Below, piece after piece: positions 1 through 13,506 of a stretch of DNA of 64,000 nucleotides. This DNA comes from Archegozetes longisetosus (lineage: Eukaryota > Arthropoda > Arachnida > Sarcoptiformes > Trhypochthoniidae): contig JAEMBT020000002.1 of NCBI GenBank assembly GCA_018873245.2, forward strand, positions 9,832,001-9,896,000, in the 5' to 3' direction. The translations under genes and the position numbers were made by a program. Position 1 is the stretch's first letter. Every line of letters starts with the position of its first letter. The notes under the pieces were generated by a model. That model made no database searches, had not been told where the DNA came from, and saw only the letters and a list, made by a program, of their open reading frames with translations.

Positions 1-1032
1 GTTTATTATCTTTTTGAAATATGTTTATCGAAATGATATCACGTTTATAGCGAGTAAAAAATTAACAGCAATCCATTTGATATGAAAATTTTATTTCAGT
101 TTCTTATGAAATCAGTTCGTAATTGAGTTTGATATTAGCAAAATGTTGCCATTCATATACACTTGATTTCCGCCGTCAAAATGTCAAATTCCTTTTACAA
201 TTCTCAACAAAGTTATATTTACTGACAATAACAGATATATTTATAGTTTTGTCTTATTTTTCTCGTTAATTATTTCATATAATACCAGTTTATTGTTAAT
301 TTTGATTTTGCATGGATTGCAATCGCGTTCACTACTCGACAATTTTGATTTGAATCCAGCAAAACAGCTCTGATTATTACTCTTACTTATAATGTTATCT
401 AAACTTCAAGACTAGATTGCGACCAATTTCTAGTCTAACTTTATGTTAGTATCTCAGATGCAAACAAACAAATACTTATATTTAGTTAAAGATTGACGTA
501 TTTCACAAAAATTGACTCGTTTCATTGTATAGAAATGTTATAAATTTTTAGTGCTATCTGTGGTTATTGCCAGCAGTAGCTATATCTCACTTATGGAGAT
601 TGGCGCGCATTAATTCATTGAATCAAACTTTGAAAGTTTGAGTTATTAGTGCCGCTTAACGTTTAGTTTGTTAGTACATAACCGCAAATGTGATTCGCTG
701 GAGAGCTAAAGCTGAATTGGTTGATTAGATAGAATATTTGTGGGTGAATTTCATGCAATAAACTAATATATGCGTTTAATATAAATGCAAAAAGGGCACA
801 ACTAGTAAGCAATAGAGAGACCAAATGTATAATTAGAGACCCCTGTAAGTGCCCCTATTGTCGAATGATCAAAAGCTTTTCTATCTTCGACCTTGGCTTC
901 AATTGTGTTTAAGTTCTCTGGTGTGCATCATCTACAACTCGAACTCGTGTCCCCCTCCCAAACTACCCCCATTTTTGTTTGGAGGCAAAACTAAATGTTT
1001 TGGTGGCAAACTAGCAGCGCACGAAAAGTTTG

Positions 1033-1080
1033 AGCCCAAGGTTTGAAAGCTAGCGAACGCTAGGCTTTTGGGTTTGGGCT
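1033..1080. repeat. cruciform-forming inverted repeat
   Basis: Nested complementary arms are visible: AGCCCAA (1033-1039) pairs with TTGGGCT (1074-1080), and the inner CTAGCG (1050-1055) pairs with CGCTAG (1058-1063) across an AA loop. A C-rich patch with three C runs lies just upstream, around 951-970. Function unknown. Confidence 0.6.
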
Positions 1081-1880
1081 TTCAGTTTGGACTTCTAGTG
1101 ATTTTTGAGTACACTTTATATCAGTTCTGTCATATTGCAAGGATTGTAAGTTTGAAAAGTTAACCATTATTGATGGCATAAGACTTAAATCGAAAATTTT
1201 GAGTCTGTTTCTCGATTAACATTTGAAGCTTTGATGCTTCAGTCATCATATTGATAAATATACTATATTTTCAAATTATTCACCCGTAAACATGACTATT
1301 ATATAAAGAAAGTAAATTTGAAAATATGATCCCCTCCTATGAGTTGTATCCCATTTAGAGTTCTCTCTCTCTCGTAGTGCATTAGCTGAATGCTTTAGTA
1401 TTACAATTTAAAACTTCTCATGGAAGGCCTATCATCTGATAGTATACTCTAATTGACATAGAATCTAGATATGCAACAAAGATAATTCGAATTTGTCATT
1501 CATTCATGAATGACAGGATGTAATTTTCAATGTATTCATATTGAGATGTTTTATATCTAAATAAATGATTGATGACAGATGAGATTTAGTAACGAAAGAC
1601 AAATGTGTTTAATTAAAATTTTCGATGAATATTTAAACGGAAAGTTAATTTGACCAAACAGTGTACCTGATGACTAATTGAGATATAGATCGCGTTCGCC
1701 TAATAACACATTTTCAAAGGAGGCTTTTAAGTTAACCATAAAAGTAAATACTAGTGGTTTAACAAACTCATTTCAATTTTGTGAAATAGCTGCACAAATT
1801 TATTTTAATCCTATAATTCTCGTTGAATGGTTAGGTTGAAAATCTAATCGAATGGGATAAGTGATAGTTAAACATTGAAT

Positions 1881-1909
1881 GAGTTGAGTTGAGTTGAGTT
1901 GAGTTGAGT
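1881..1909. repeat. TTGAG pentanucleotide microsatellite
   Basis: About five to six head-to-tail copies of the pentamer GAGTT are directly visible. Confidence 0.9.
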
Positions 1910-2688
1910 GACTTGTAAATAGTTTTGTGCGAATCTAACTTAAATTTATAGTTAAAATGATATGAATTTTCAAATAAGATTACTAGTAATTGTTAAATTG
2001 ACATGAGTTCCTGTTATTTTCAAGCGACATTTTGCGAGATAAAGTAGAAAATGACTCATAAGTAGAATTAATGTAGATGATCTAATTGGAAAAAGTTGTT
2101 TAAGATATAAATGATATTTCGTTTGGTTAACAAGCCAAACTATAGACTTGCAATCATTTAATAAGTCATCTAGTTAATCAAATACTAATACAAATTGCAG
2201 ACATTATTTATCAATATTTGTATAAATAAAATATTGAGATTTGATAAATCATTGAATAAAAGTGAAATGTTTCAATGTTTACAATAGTTTACACTGAAAA
2301 ACTTAATAATCATCGGCAGCAACTGGAAGTAATGGCTTGTGATGACATGCTTTCTAACAGACCATATTTAATGAGTTATGAAGTAATTTAATATATAGTT
2401 ACCCGATTATTAAGAAACTGATAGCATGTCTAATATGGTAATGAGAGAAAGTTAGAAACAAAAATTTAGTACAAATTTCATGTGTATAACAAGAGGGTTG
2501 GCATAGCAACAGTTATTTTGATTGCTATCAACGATTATTAAGTTTTCAACTATACAGCTAATTTCTATCTTAAACATTATCCAACAAAACAATTAAGTAT
2601 TTAATGTCTATTATGTTTAATGCTTGTAAATTACATTAAGCGAGTCAACAAAAATAAGGCTAAATCAAAAAACAGTCTCTTCTTATAG

Positions 2689-2720
2689 ATTAGGTTAGGA
2701 TATGTTAGGTTAGAATAGGA
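2689..2720. repeat. interstitial TTAGG-like patch
   Basis: Two TTAGGTTAG(G) doublets are separated by a few bases and followed by a degenerate copy. TTAGG is the canonical arthropod telomere unit; this may be a telomere-like insertion or chance. Confidence 0.35.
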
Positions 2721-2976
2721 TACAATTAGTAGATCACTTTCAAAAGAGCTTAACAATCACCTCAAACTAGTATTGCTAGTATTATAACTTGAATCTATTT
2801 ATTTTTAGTATAACAAATATATAGATCTCTCAATCAAATTTTCTATCGCACTTCTTTTCAACTTCTCTTCATGTCTCTCATTCATTGTAAAACAATGCTT
2901 TCGGTCAATACGTCAAAACTTTTGCTTTAATTAACACTTTACTCCAGTTCATTTTTCTTTTAGACTTTCTTTTTTT

Positions 2977-2980
<4 letters not shown>

Positions 2981-3012
<32 letters not shown>
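2981..3012. repeat. (CT)16 microsatellite
   Basis: An uninterrupted CT dinucleotide run of 32 bases. It creates an Arg-Glu repeat ORF on the other strand that is not a gene. Confidence 0.95.
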
Positions 3013-3013
<1 letters not shown>

Positions 3014-5006
3014 AATCGATACAATTTATTGAATTCAAAATAATATTCAAAACTGTTTGCAATCACGAAATTTATGCACTTAGTCATAAATGGAAAAATC
3101 GATCTGAAAATAAAGTGTGATTACTACAGGGCTTAAAAACTTCGGTAAACATATGACTGGCTTGTTTTGATGAGTATTCTTCCATGAGAATTAGACAGAA
3201 ACAAGTGATATTTAGAAGAATGTTATGATGAGTAAATAAAGTTTAAAAGTTTCATATTATACATTTTATGACTTAAGAGAGTGTTTGACTATTAGATATA
3301 AAGATGTCATTGGGAATGAGTTGATAGATAATGCCCTAACTATTAACATGCTATCATGTAGTATACCTCAAATGTGCTCTACTTTCCTCAACGCACTAAC
3401 ATTTTATACCTCTAACATTCATCTAACTAATACTTTGCCCAAAATATTTCATTTAATTTCTGTTTGGTCTGATTTGCTATTTATTGGGATCCATAACTAG
3501 TGTTTGACCTTTTCATATGAAACGTTTATAAAGTTTTTGTGCTAATGAAAAGCAATGAAAATCTGATAGGACGTTATGAAGCGATTATTGCTTTTGAATC
3601 TAGTGTTTAATTTTGTACGCATTGCTGGCTTTTCAACTATATTGCGTGTGAACATAATATTTAAAAAAAAATCTTCATAAAAGTGGACAAGTTGTATATA
3701 TAATGTAATATTATTTTATGCATTGTATTTCACAATATGATAATATAATAATATAATAAAGTAGTATATCATGAAGTAGTGGTTGCCAGGAAGTTAACAC
3801 GAATGCCCAAATTAGGAAACAGCTCAAAAACTAATACTAAATGTCTCTATGGCTTATCAACAGCTCTTTTTCTTCGGCTTTATGTTGCCTTAGAAACCGT
3901 GCTGAAGAATAAACAGTCGGGCCCTCCTGCTTGACTGCTAGAAAATGTACGGTATTTAGCACGGGTTCTGGTTTAGTGGCTTCTTATTCTCTCACTGCTT
4001 CAACTGAGGAGTGTTACAAAACTAGCAGTACCAACATGAGGAGCATTGCATTCTCAGATCACTTTCTGTATATATACAAGTATTGTATACACATTAGTCT
4101 GTCTTCAATATTGGCTGCAAGACCAGAAAGCAGACAGTTTACAATTGCATGCATGCAGTGCTAGCTCTATGTGTAACCAGTGACTTAAAAATACATATAC
4201 CAGTATGTATTGCCTGAACCAGCTTTCCATTTGCCGAGCCCGAAATAGTTCTAATTCTAAATCAACTTATTTCTGACTGGCATCTGGCTATAACTTTGTC
4301 AGCTTAAGCTACACTTTACCACATCTCTCGTTCACTCTCTCCCTCTCCCTCTCTTCTGAGACTCTCCTGTTAGACTCTCTAATGAAATAGATTTTGCACA
4401 ATTCGCACTACATTTGAATTGATGCTGATTTGTTGCGCTCAACTTTTTCCTATTTCCAAATTTAGTCCCAATAAATATTTGCACTGAATTTGATAAACAA
4501 TCCGTTTTCAGTACATTGTACTTATGGTGATAAGTGATTTAAATATTCCATTTTTCAAATTTATTTCTTTATTTGTTTATCAAAAACGTGAATAACTGCT
4601 GATATTCTGGATTTGAAAATGATTCACATTTTAAAGACTGAACTTTGCTCTGGGAACTGAAAAATGTCTGTTAAAACAGTTATAAAATCTATTTGAGAAT
4701 TTTCCTAAATCCTACTGTTAAATAAGTTTTAAGGTGTTAGGTTTCACAATAAATTATAGTTGAGGTGATATTTCTTCTCAAACGTATCAGTTGTTTTCAA
4801 GTATTATTCACGTAAAGAATGCAAACGTGCGAAGAGAAGAGAAGTATGTGAAAACGGTCAATAAGAACCTTATCTTAGAGTGCATTTCTAAGAGAATAAT
4901 CATGACATAAGTGTAGTACCTAAGTCTTATACCATGTCTTATGCCTATTCTACTTATACGCCTGATAATATTCCTATACCTGCATTACTAATATTATTGT
5001 TTGAAA

Positions 5007-5047
5007 CTATTCTCCCAAAATATTCTCCCAAAATATTCTCCCAAACT
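5007..5047. repeat. 13-bp tandem repeat, three copies
   Basis: The unit AATATTCTCCCAA repeats three times with almost no divergence, suggesting recent slippage. A similar but looser ATATTCTCC cluster lies at 54779-54817. Confidence 0.8.
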
Positions 5048-8000
5048 ATTTGCCAAATCTAAATTGAAAAAATTTTTCTTCAGCCATAACTTGTTTACAA
5101 GTATTATTTGATATAAGTTATAACTACAATTAACATTGCAAATCTGACATTTCATGCTTTTTGTCCCTATTTTAAGAAAAACAACCACAACTTATAGCGG
5201 GAGGACATCTACTCAACTGCAGATGTCTGTAGATCAGAGCTCTTCAATTGGAAACATTTGCAGCCTTTTCCACGTTTAATAAGTTAGGGTTTATTCTGTG
5301 GAACATACAGTTTTCTTATTGAATAATTCAATTTATAGATTAAATTTAGTGATACCAGAGTATTGACAGCAATAGAGATAGTCTTAAAACACATTTCTAA
5401 ACATCATTTATAATTCTATTGTTCAATATTTCTATTCTTTATTACTACACTCTTATGTTTTATCAAATCTTATATCAATCTATCAAAATATATATCGATT
5501 TTAGACCTTTAGATGCGTTCAGACATTAATGCGCTTTTAAATAGTATTACTTAAGTCTGGCATTTGGCACAAAATATTTGATTTACAGTACTCGTACATA
5601 CGATTTTCTGTACAGCTTAATATACACTTTCCTTAATATAGTTTTTCGGTTTATTTTAATAACTCTCTGCATAACACTCATTTCAATTGACATATCATGA
5701 ATCAATTGCTTTTTTCAGAACTATTTCAACTCTTCTATATTATGTCGGTTTGAATTGTTTATCAAATCAATCTTAACCTTACAAAGAGAATAAATAGTAC
5801 AAAATATATTTTTCAAGCGTTTAATCAATTATAGGCTGGAGTCACGTGTAGTCACGTTTTGCGATATTTGAAATTCTCATCTAAACTGTAGCATTAATTT
5901 TCTTGTTTAAGCTTTTAGTAGGAGTACTAACAATTGTTTAGATGCAAAAGTTTGTATAGTTTTTAATGCTTAACTCCCTAACATTCAGTATATATCAAAT
6001 TTAGAAACCTATCAAAAACGAGACTTTTCAATCAAGATTAAAGATCAGCTTTTCTTCTTTCAAGGATTACATGACTTCAAATATACTTCTTATAGATGGT
6101 TCGCTCTTCAATATCAGTTAAGGGGATCTAACCATTCTATTCAACAAGTTTCAAATTATTCGATATAACTTTTCAACCATTTTTACTGGTTTATAATAGC
6201 TTTATGTAATAATTGGATCAATTTTTAAGATAATGTGAATGTTACTATGTTTTACAGTGCATTAATTGCAATATAATAACATAACAGCAGTTTTATGCCA
6301 TTAATACACCAATTATGCTCTTATCCAATACAACCAAATCTCGATCTGTCGATTGTCTCAAATGAATTACTTGTTTTTCACTTACATTTGCCGATCGTGT
6401 GAATCGCAACTGGACTACATTTCAAGTATTGTTGTGCTCTTTAGTCTTTTGGCCGCCAGTGTAAGCGACCAGCAAATTAATCAAAATAATAGACATGAAA
6501 GTGAAAAGTTTTTTGCAGATTTATTACGCTATCGATCTTTTTCTTGCCGTTTCTATCAAATTTTCAATTAGAGAGTGAGGCATTATTTTTTATTTCATAG
6601 CAACCAGAATTTTATTGTTAATGTCTGTTAGTTGTGTTTGAATAAAAATTCAAATAAGATTCCTCGATCCCATACGTGCTCAACACAATTCACCTGTACT
6701 CCCATTTTTCAAACAAGCAAAATTTTAAACTACAAACAAGCCAATACCGCTCATTTTCAGCTTTATTACTAACAACTCATCAATGCATGTCCAAAGTATG
6801 AGTGAATTATTTTGTTATTTTCTAAAACGCTCATGTTGTACTTTGAACATACATTTGTATCAGTTATTAGTAATAAATTGAAACATTGCCATCGCCTAAA
6901 AATGCAATAATTCAATTTTAATGTAATGAGCAAATCTGAATGAAAATCTAAATGAGCAATTGATTATTGATTGAAAAGTATTTTTGACAAAGTGATGATA
7001 ATAAGAGATGTAAGTAATGATAAAGTGTAGTATGCTCATTCTATAGAATATGATGGATTGTTGCATGAACAAATTCTTAACTAAGCTGATGTGTACGAAA
7101 ATTTTGCTACTGTATTAGTTGATGAAAAATTAAACAGCTAACAAAATCAAGTTGTATTCTTCAATTAAGCTCTTTCGTGACAACGTTTCTGTCTTCAGTG
7201 CCAATGATGGCACGCAGGCCTTCATTCGGGCATCTATGTTCTAGACTATAAATATTTTTTTCTTAGACTCGTTATTGATTATTCTTAGAAGAATTGCGAA
7301 TATATAGAAATTGCATACTATTTATAAGCAAAACACTTACTTCGATCGAACATTTAGAGGAAATATATGACTATTTAAAAGTAAACGTAAACAAATCATT
7401 CAATATATCAATCGATATAAATAATGTGAACGAACTTTCCAGAACCTTTATTCAAATCTAACTCGATTTTTGTAACTATTAACTTATTTAACTAACTTCT
7501 ACTTGAGTTCTCTTGTTTCGGTTTTGATTAATTTAGTTCTGGTTAATTTGATTGAGACGACTCGAAAGAGGGTTATTTTTAGTAAATAAAGTATATTTTA
7601 ATAATGAAGCTGCACCCTCAACCCAATAATCCATTATGACTAAACTAAGACCTTTAGAAAATATTGATCTGGAAAATATGCTTTTCCTCATTCTTATCAT
7701 TTATGGTCATAAAGAAAAGTTTTCGAATTAAATCCTATTTATATTGGGGCATATGTTGAGGCGATTGGTATAAAGCAGTATCTGTAATACTATTTCAGTT
7801 AGAGATTGGACTTTATAGCAGTTGGTCTCCTCTGCAGACTAATAGCATCTGAACAAACTTGTCTACAGTATTGACAGAATAGATGCTCGCATTGGATGAT
7901 CTCATAGATAGAATGACGGCATATTCCTTCCGCTTATTCACTAAATTGACTTTATTATGAACCACCTGATTGGCTCCTATCGCATTACATCTAGGCAATG

Positions 8001-8673
8001 CCGACCTCTTTAGACAAACTCTTTTAATGGTCTGCTATAATAATTAAAGTGTGAATCATCAACAAACCTAACAAATATGAACATTATATGTGAACATTAT
8101 ATATGAAGCCTAACAAATACGAACATTATATATCTCTATGCCTTTCAGACAAGTAAACAACTTTTTATTATGTTTTATTATTTGCGCATTACAACAGGTG
8201 CTTCTGCCAAAAACAATTATTAGATTTTAATTTTTGCAACCTTTCTTCCCCTCTTGTATCTCTTGTATCGCTTTATCTTCGTTATTATCCTCTAGATTTT
8301 GCTCACTTTTTACGACTCGGTTTGGCGTTGCTTAAGAGTCAATTGATTCCTTACTAGTTTCTGTCGCAATATCTGTGACCGCAACTTAATTGATTATTAG
8401 GGATACATATCTGGTTTGGTTGTTTAATGATAGTAATGAGAGGAGAGGTGAAGAGATGGACGAAAAGTTATAGAAGGAAAGATATGAAATTATAAAGTTG
8501 AAATAGTGGATGTTAGTGTATATAGTTGAGACATAGTTAGACGCATGCGCGACATATCCATATAGATTTGGGTCATTCCCCTTTAAATGAATCGATCCGA
8601 CAAATGCTTCGCGTAGCTAAAGCCAACATCATTTAATTCTGTCTGCGATACTAAAAATCTAACCATAGTCTAT

Positions 8674-8693
8674 GTCTCTCTCTCTCTCTCTCC
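8674..8693. repeat. (TC)n microsatellite
   Basis: About ten CT units in an otherwise unremarkable gene-free region. Confidence 0.9.
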
Positions 8694-11660
8694 TTTCTGT
8701 CTGATCGAATATTTCTAAATGATGATCAGGTAGTCGTGTCTATACCTAAATGCATTAATTTGATTGTGAGTCAAATTGCTTCTCTTATGTTTGAGTACAA
8801 ACATAAGAGAACATACTATTAAGGAACATACCATTCAATAATATACCATTCGTATCCTACTTTATTTCTCTCTATCTCACTTACTCACTCACTCTCCTAC
8901 TCTCTCACTCACTCAGACTATTCTTGAATTAGATATAAAAATAACAATAAAAATGAAAGTTTTATGTCTGCGTTGAATGCACTGATAGAAGTATTAAAAG
9001 AGATATATCGGTTGAATGAAACATGTGCATTTTTGGGAACTGATCAAAACTAGTCATAAATACTAGGAAACCGGACACTTCACTATCAAATATCTTTTTT
9101 ATCCATTAAGAAATTCCTAAACTTTATTCTTCAAATATCAATTGTTGATTACTATTGCCGATTGATCGATAAAATAAGTTTTAATGAAGTTATAAATTTG
9201 GAAAATTAATTTTATTGCTAACAATCCTTAAGTTGAAGATATGTTGAAGCGATTTAAGCATTTTTCAAACATTCCGTTCAATGAAATGTGAGAATTTATA
9301 GTATCCTATTTTAATAGATTTGTTCATGCTCAAAGGTATTTTCTGCGATAAGTCAATCGGCAACAATTTATTTAAATCTAATCGTTTATGAAGTTGATGA
9401 AAAATGTTTCTCAAAATGAAACGTTCTGCCTCGCCATAACATAAACTTATTTATTCTTTCCATCGAGTCTTTGAGTCTTTGAGTCTTCGAGTATTGGGTA
9501 AACAAACAGTAACGCTCAAAACGGCCAATTAGACTCTCTAACTTTGGCACATTTCTCTCTATTTTTAACTTGTTCCTATCCTTTTCTCTTATCCCTCAAT
9601 ATTTATAATTATTTTGAATTTGTAATTATTTTCAACTATAAAATCCATGATTACAAAAACCATTAGTTAAAGCCTTTGATCCGTTAACGAACGATTGGCC
9701 ATAATGATGATGAGTTTGAAGGTTGAATTATTGATTGGTAGAATGTAGATGAGCTTAATTAGTGGGTTAAATAGATATAAAAATGATTGAAGGTTTATTG
9801 CGACAATCAATTAGAAACGGAAACGGCATTAGAGCTGATGCCTCATATATCACTATAGATTATTATTATCTTGATCTTTGTTCTCCATTTCATTCACTAT
9901 ATGTTTGAAATATTTAAACTTTATAATTTGGTTCCACTTCTATAAGATGGAAAGGAAGTTGACTGTTTTCACAGGAAACTGCTTCATGCTATTGCACTTT
10001 TGCCAATCTAGTTACAATTCTCTTATTGACAGGTCAGCTTCATTTCGCTCATTTCGTCGATTGAGTGCTACAAAGTGCTATCTCTAGTTCTACTAACATT
10101 GCAGATGGTACTTTAGAGCAATGACTTAACCATTTGCTAAATAGATTAGTTTTCACTGTACTCCAACCGTAGTTATATTATTGATGAATTTTCAAAACTG
10201 ATCAAACAATATGGTGTTTGACCATTCATTTGCACTATAATAAATAAGGATATGAAAATGTTTGTCTCATTATTATTGTATGTAAAGCGAAGCTGTTTTC
10301 ATTCGTGTTGTTTGGCTCATTCCGGCTCTTGTATGTGGTTTACAATAGAAATATATTAATATCCGATACATTAATTGTGAACAATATTGATTTAACTGCT
10401 ACCATAATTCATTATTTTGCCTATAATTCATTTCTATATTTGAAAATAAGCTGAAATACTTTCATAACAACAGTTAAATAATTGTAATATAGATAAGTGG
10501 TTGGTTTGAAGTACTCTTGGATTGCAATGCATGCATATCGGTTGAACATTTTATGATTTATCTAAAAACATCCCTTATCACAAATACTCAGTCTAAAATT
10601 GCTAATTAAGATAATTTGCTTACTTTGTTTCGTCAATAAGGGATGTGAAAGAAAAAGATTAACGTTTAATACTAAATAAGGACTAGTCGAAGGCGTTTTA
10701 ATTCAATTGGTTTGGCTTTTGCTAGGTAATTTAGATTTTTAGGTAATTTAGTTAATTTCGAGTTGTTTTCAGTATTTTTCAGTATTTTCAGTATGATTGA
10801 AGCAGTTGGAGACTTTTGGTGACCGATTTATTCCTATTTATCATATGATACCAGGTCATCTAAAAGAACATTTAATAAATTGTTCAATTTTGATCATTTT
10901 ATTCCTTTTCTAATCACAAACATGTTTCTAATGACAGTTCTATCAACTATGAATTGCAATCTTGTATCAAATTTGATTTGTTAGTAATGCCAATCAAATA
11001 GTTGAGAGATTTTAGCTCAAACACCGTTTTCTATGTTGTTGCCCACAAAACTGAACTCATATAACCGTTAAATCTATAAATTGATGACTTTTTAGTTTTT
11101 TGTCTGCTTTAAACTTTTATATCATTATTCAAGCCTGAATTGTCTGCATTTCTGCCATCGAGGCCAACAAAAGCAGCTGAGATGAATAAAATTGAATTGA
11201 AACCAAAAGGTTATTAAATATTTGTTGGTCTAATCATGCCTTCAACAGTGTTATGACTTAATAAAGTTAATAATCTAGAAGAGAGAATGACTCGTAAGAA
11301 ATATAGGAAAACGAAATTCAAACTCAATTATCATAATTATCAATGTATCACGACTTGAAATGTGAACACATGCTAAATGTTCATTTTTCATCAATTCTGC
11401 TATTCAACTACTCAACTATTGAAGCGTTCAAGTATTTAAACCGTCAACTATCCAAACATTTAACTATTGAAACACTTGCGTTAATATATGTTTAAATGTT
11501 TTAACTGATAAATTGATCATACTGAATTAGTCATACTGAATTTTTTCAATTTGTCCTACTTCTTCATCTCATCTCTTTGTCTAGAAATTATTTAAGTAAT
11601 ATTTCTTAAGTGAAAAAGCATATTTTCAACAAAAATATCGAAATAGGACTGAGATATTAA

Positions 11661-11716
11661 AGTTAGATTTGATGTTAGTTTCTATAGTTAGGTCTGATGT
11701 TAGTTTCTATAGTTAG
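11661..11716. repeat. 25-bp tandem duplication
   Basis: Two consecutive 25-bp units beginning AGTTAG and ending TTTCTAT differ at only a couple of positions, followed by the start of a third. Confidence 0.8.
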
Positions 11717-13328
11717 TGGCTCTGTTCCTGGTTTTTGTTGTTTTGAAAAGTTGCACTTTGAAGGCATAAAAATTGCAACTCTGGTATTCTCTTTGATAGA
11801 AAGTGCGGACTAAATCAGTTATTTTTGCAGAAAATAAGCAAATAATATATACTAAAATCAGAAATGGGCTCAACTACTCAAACGAATAAATTAGTCTTCC
11901 AGTGACTGACTTAAAAGGCTGTCTGTCTTGTATAAATGATTGCTCGTCTGATTTCGATCATTGATTTTTCGGTCAATTAAAGCAATTAAAATGTTGCGAA
12001 GTGAGAGCCAAAAATAATATATTTTACTAATTGTTGGTTGAGTTTGGACTTGCTGGTTGTAGGAAGTTGTTTGAAAATAGACTTTCTGGCATTTATGTTC
12101 AAATCTGTTAGTCGGAGTGATTTAACTATAATTAAAGTATGATGTGTACTTCATTCTTCTCAATGCATATTTTAGATTAGGATTGAGTTCATTTCAATTT
12201 TGCATCACTGCTGATGAACATTAAAAAGTTAGTTTATAAGCAAATGTTTATACTAAGGTATTTAAGTATATTTTTGTAAAATATTATATTTAATAAGTTT
12301 GCCAAATAGTTTGCATTTGGTAATTATTCAGACGTGAAATGACACTAAAACTGGGTTGAAACGCGCACTTTTTATTACATATTCTAAAGTATTGTTTGAC
12401 ATGTAATATAAAAAGCAGATAAAATAAGTGATGTTTTTGTTTGCTTTTCTCTACTCGCCTTTTTTGAAAGAGTAGTCAAAATAGCTTTACTGCATTTGAT
12501 ACGATTGGTCTAAACACAACTTTAATTAAGTCTAGCATTACAACTGTTATAGTGTATGAAATGATAAATTCAATTTTTATGTTTATATTTTCTAACTTTA
12601 ATTGTTATTTCACTTTTATTAGATTGAAACAAAACTCGATTAATAGTTTGAAATATTATTTTTCAGAGATAGTTAGCCACAAAAATGGTTAACTAAAAAG
12701 ATTACTATTGGAGAATAGCACAGGCAAAGCCTTTAATTTATTTATATTTATAATTGTTTAAGGTTTTTCAAACAAAATACGAAGGATACGTCAATTATTC
12801 AGTTATTAATAATCACGCTCACTTCCTATTCATTGTCTAATGATTTGGTGTTGAATAGTATTGAAATCCTAAAACGTTTGTAAATACACTTTGAAGGATA
12901 TATGTGTTGAGAAAAGGAATGAATCAAATCATATGTTTACCACATATTTGTACCTTCTATCGATCGAAACCCAGAGTGTAGTTTGTATTACAGAATGATT
13001 AACCCTATGCAATTAGCAATAAACAAATGATTAATTATCTAAATAATTTAGAAAGTGGTAGTCATATTGAGTACGAGTTCATTTCAAAACGAATAAATAA
13101 CTAGTTTTTCTAACTTATTGCGATGATGTCATTATTTGTGAGTTAATCTTACAAAAACAGATTCACTATCGGGCGTAATCATCGTAAAAGGGATCGACTT
13201 AACTGTTAATCACGTGACACACACTAATTGTTCAACTCTAATATATTTTCTACTGTAACTGTATTTATGGCAACCACCCATCAAAAGACATTGACGATAA
13301 TACTTATTATTATTATCATTTCTTACTA

Positions 13329-13506
13329 CAGTCAACTCTGTTTATAGTAGACACCTAGTGGACTAATGATAGGTTGGTCATAGCTCTAGTTCCCTATATG
13401 GGATAGTGTAGAGTCTATTTTCCAGATTGAAAAGAGATTGTTTTTCAAAAGTGTACATTACAGACAGTTGTTCACTATATCCCACTTCAGTATAAAGAGT
13501 GAACTG
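13329..13506. mobile_element. pogo/Tc1-mariner-like MITE
   Basis: The left end reads CAGTCAACTCTGTTTATAG and the right end, reverse-complemented, reads CAGTTCACTCTTTATACTG. These form imperfect terminal inverted repeats flanked by TA on both sides (13327-13328 and 13507-13508). The element is 178 bp and has no transposase, so it is non-autonomous. A CAG start, a TATA(G/C)TGAAC-type subterminal motif and a TA target site are typical of pogo/Tigger-related MITEs. A related copy lies at 58043-58248. Confidence 0.75.

Noticed and set aside
2905-3087. ORF with an Arg-Glu repeat
   Set aside because: Produced by translating a CT microsatellite.
9485-9500. Glu-Tyr-Trp before a GTAAAC donor as the missing KLF first exon
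   Set aside because: An in-frame stop lies just upstream and none of the expected N-terminal sequence precedes it.
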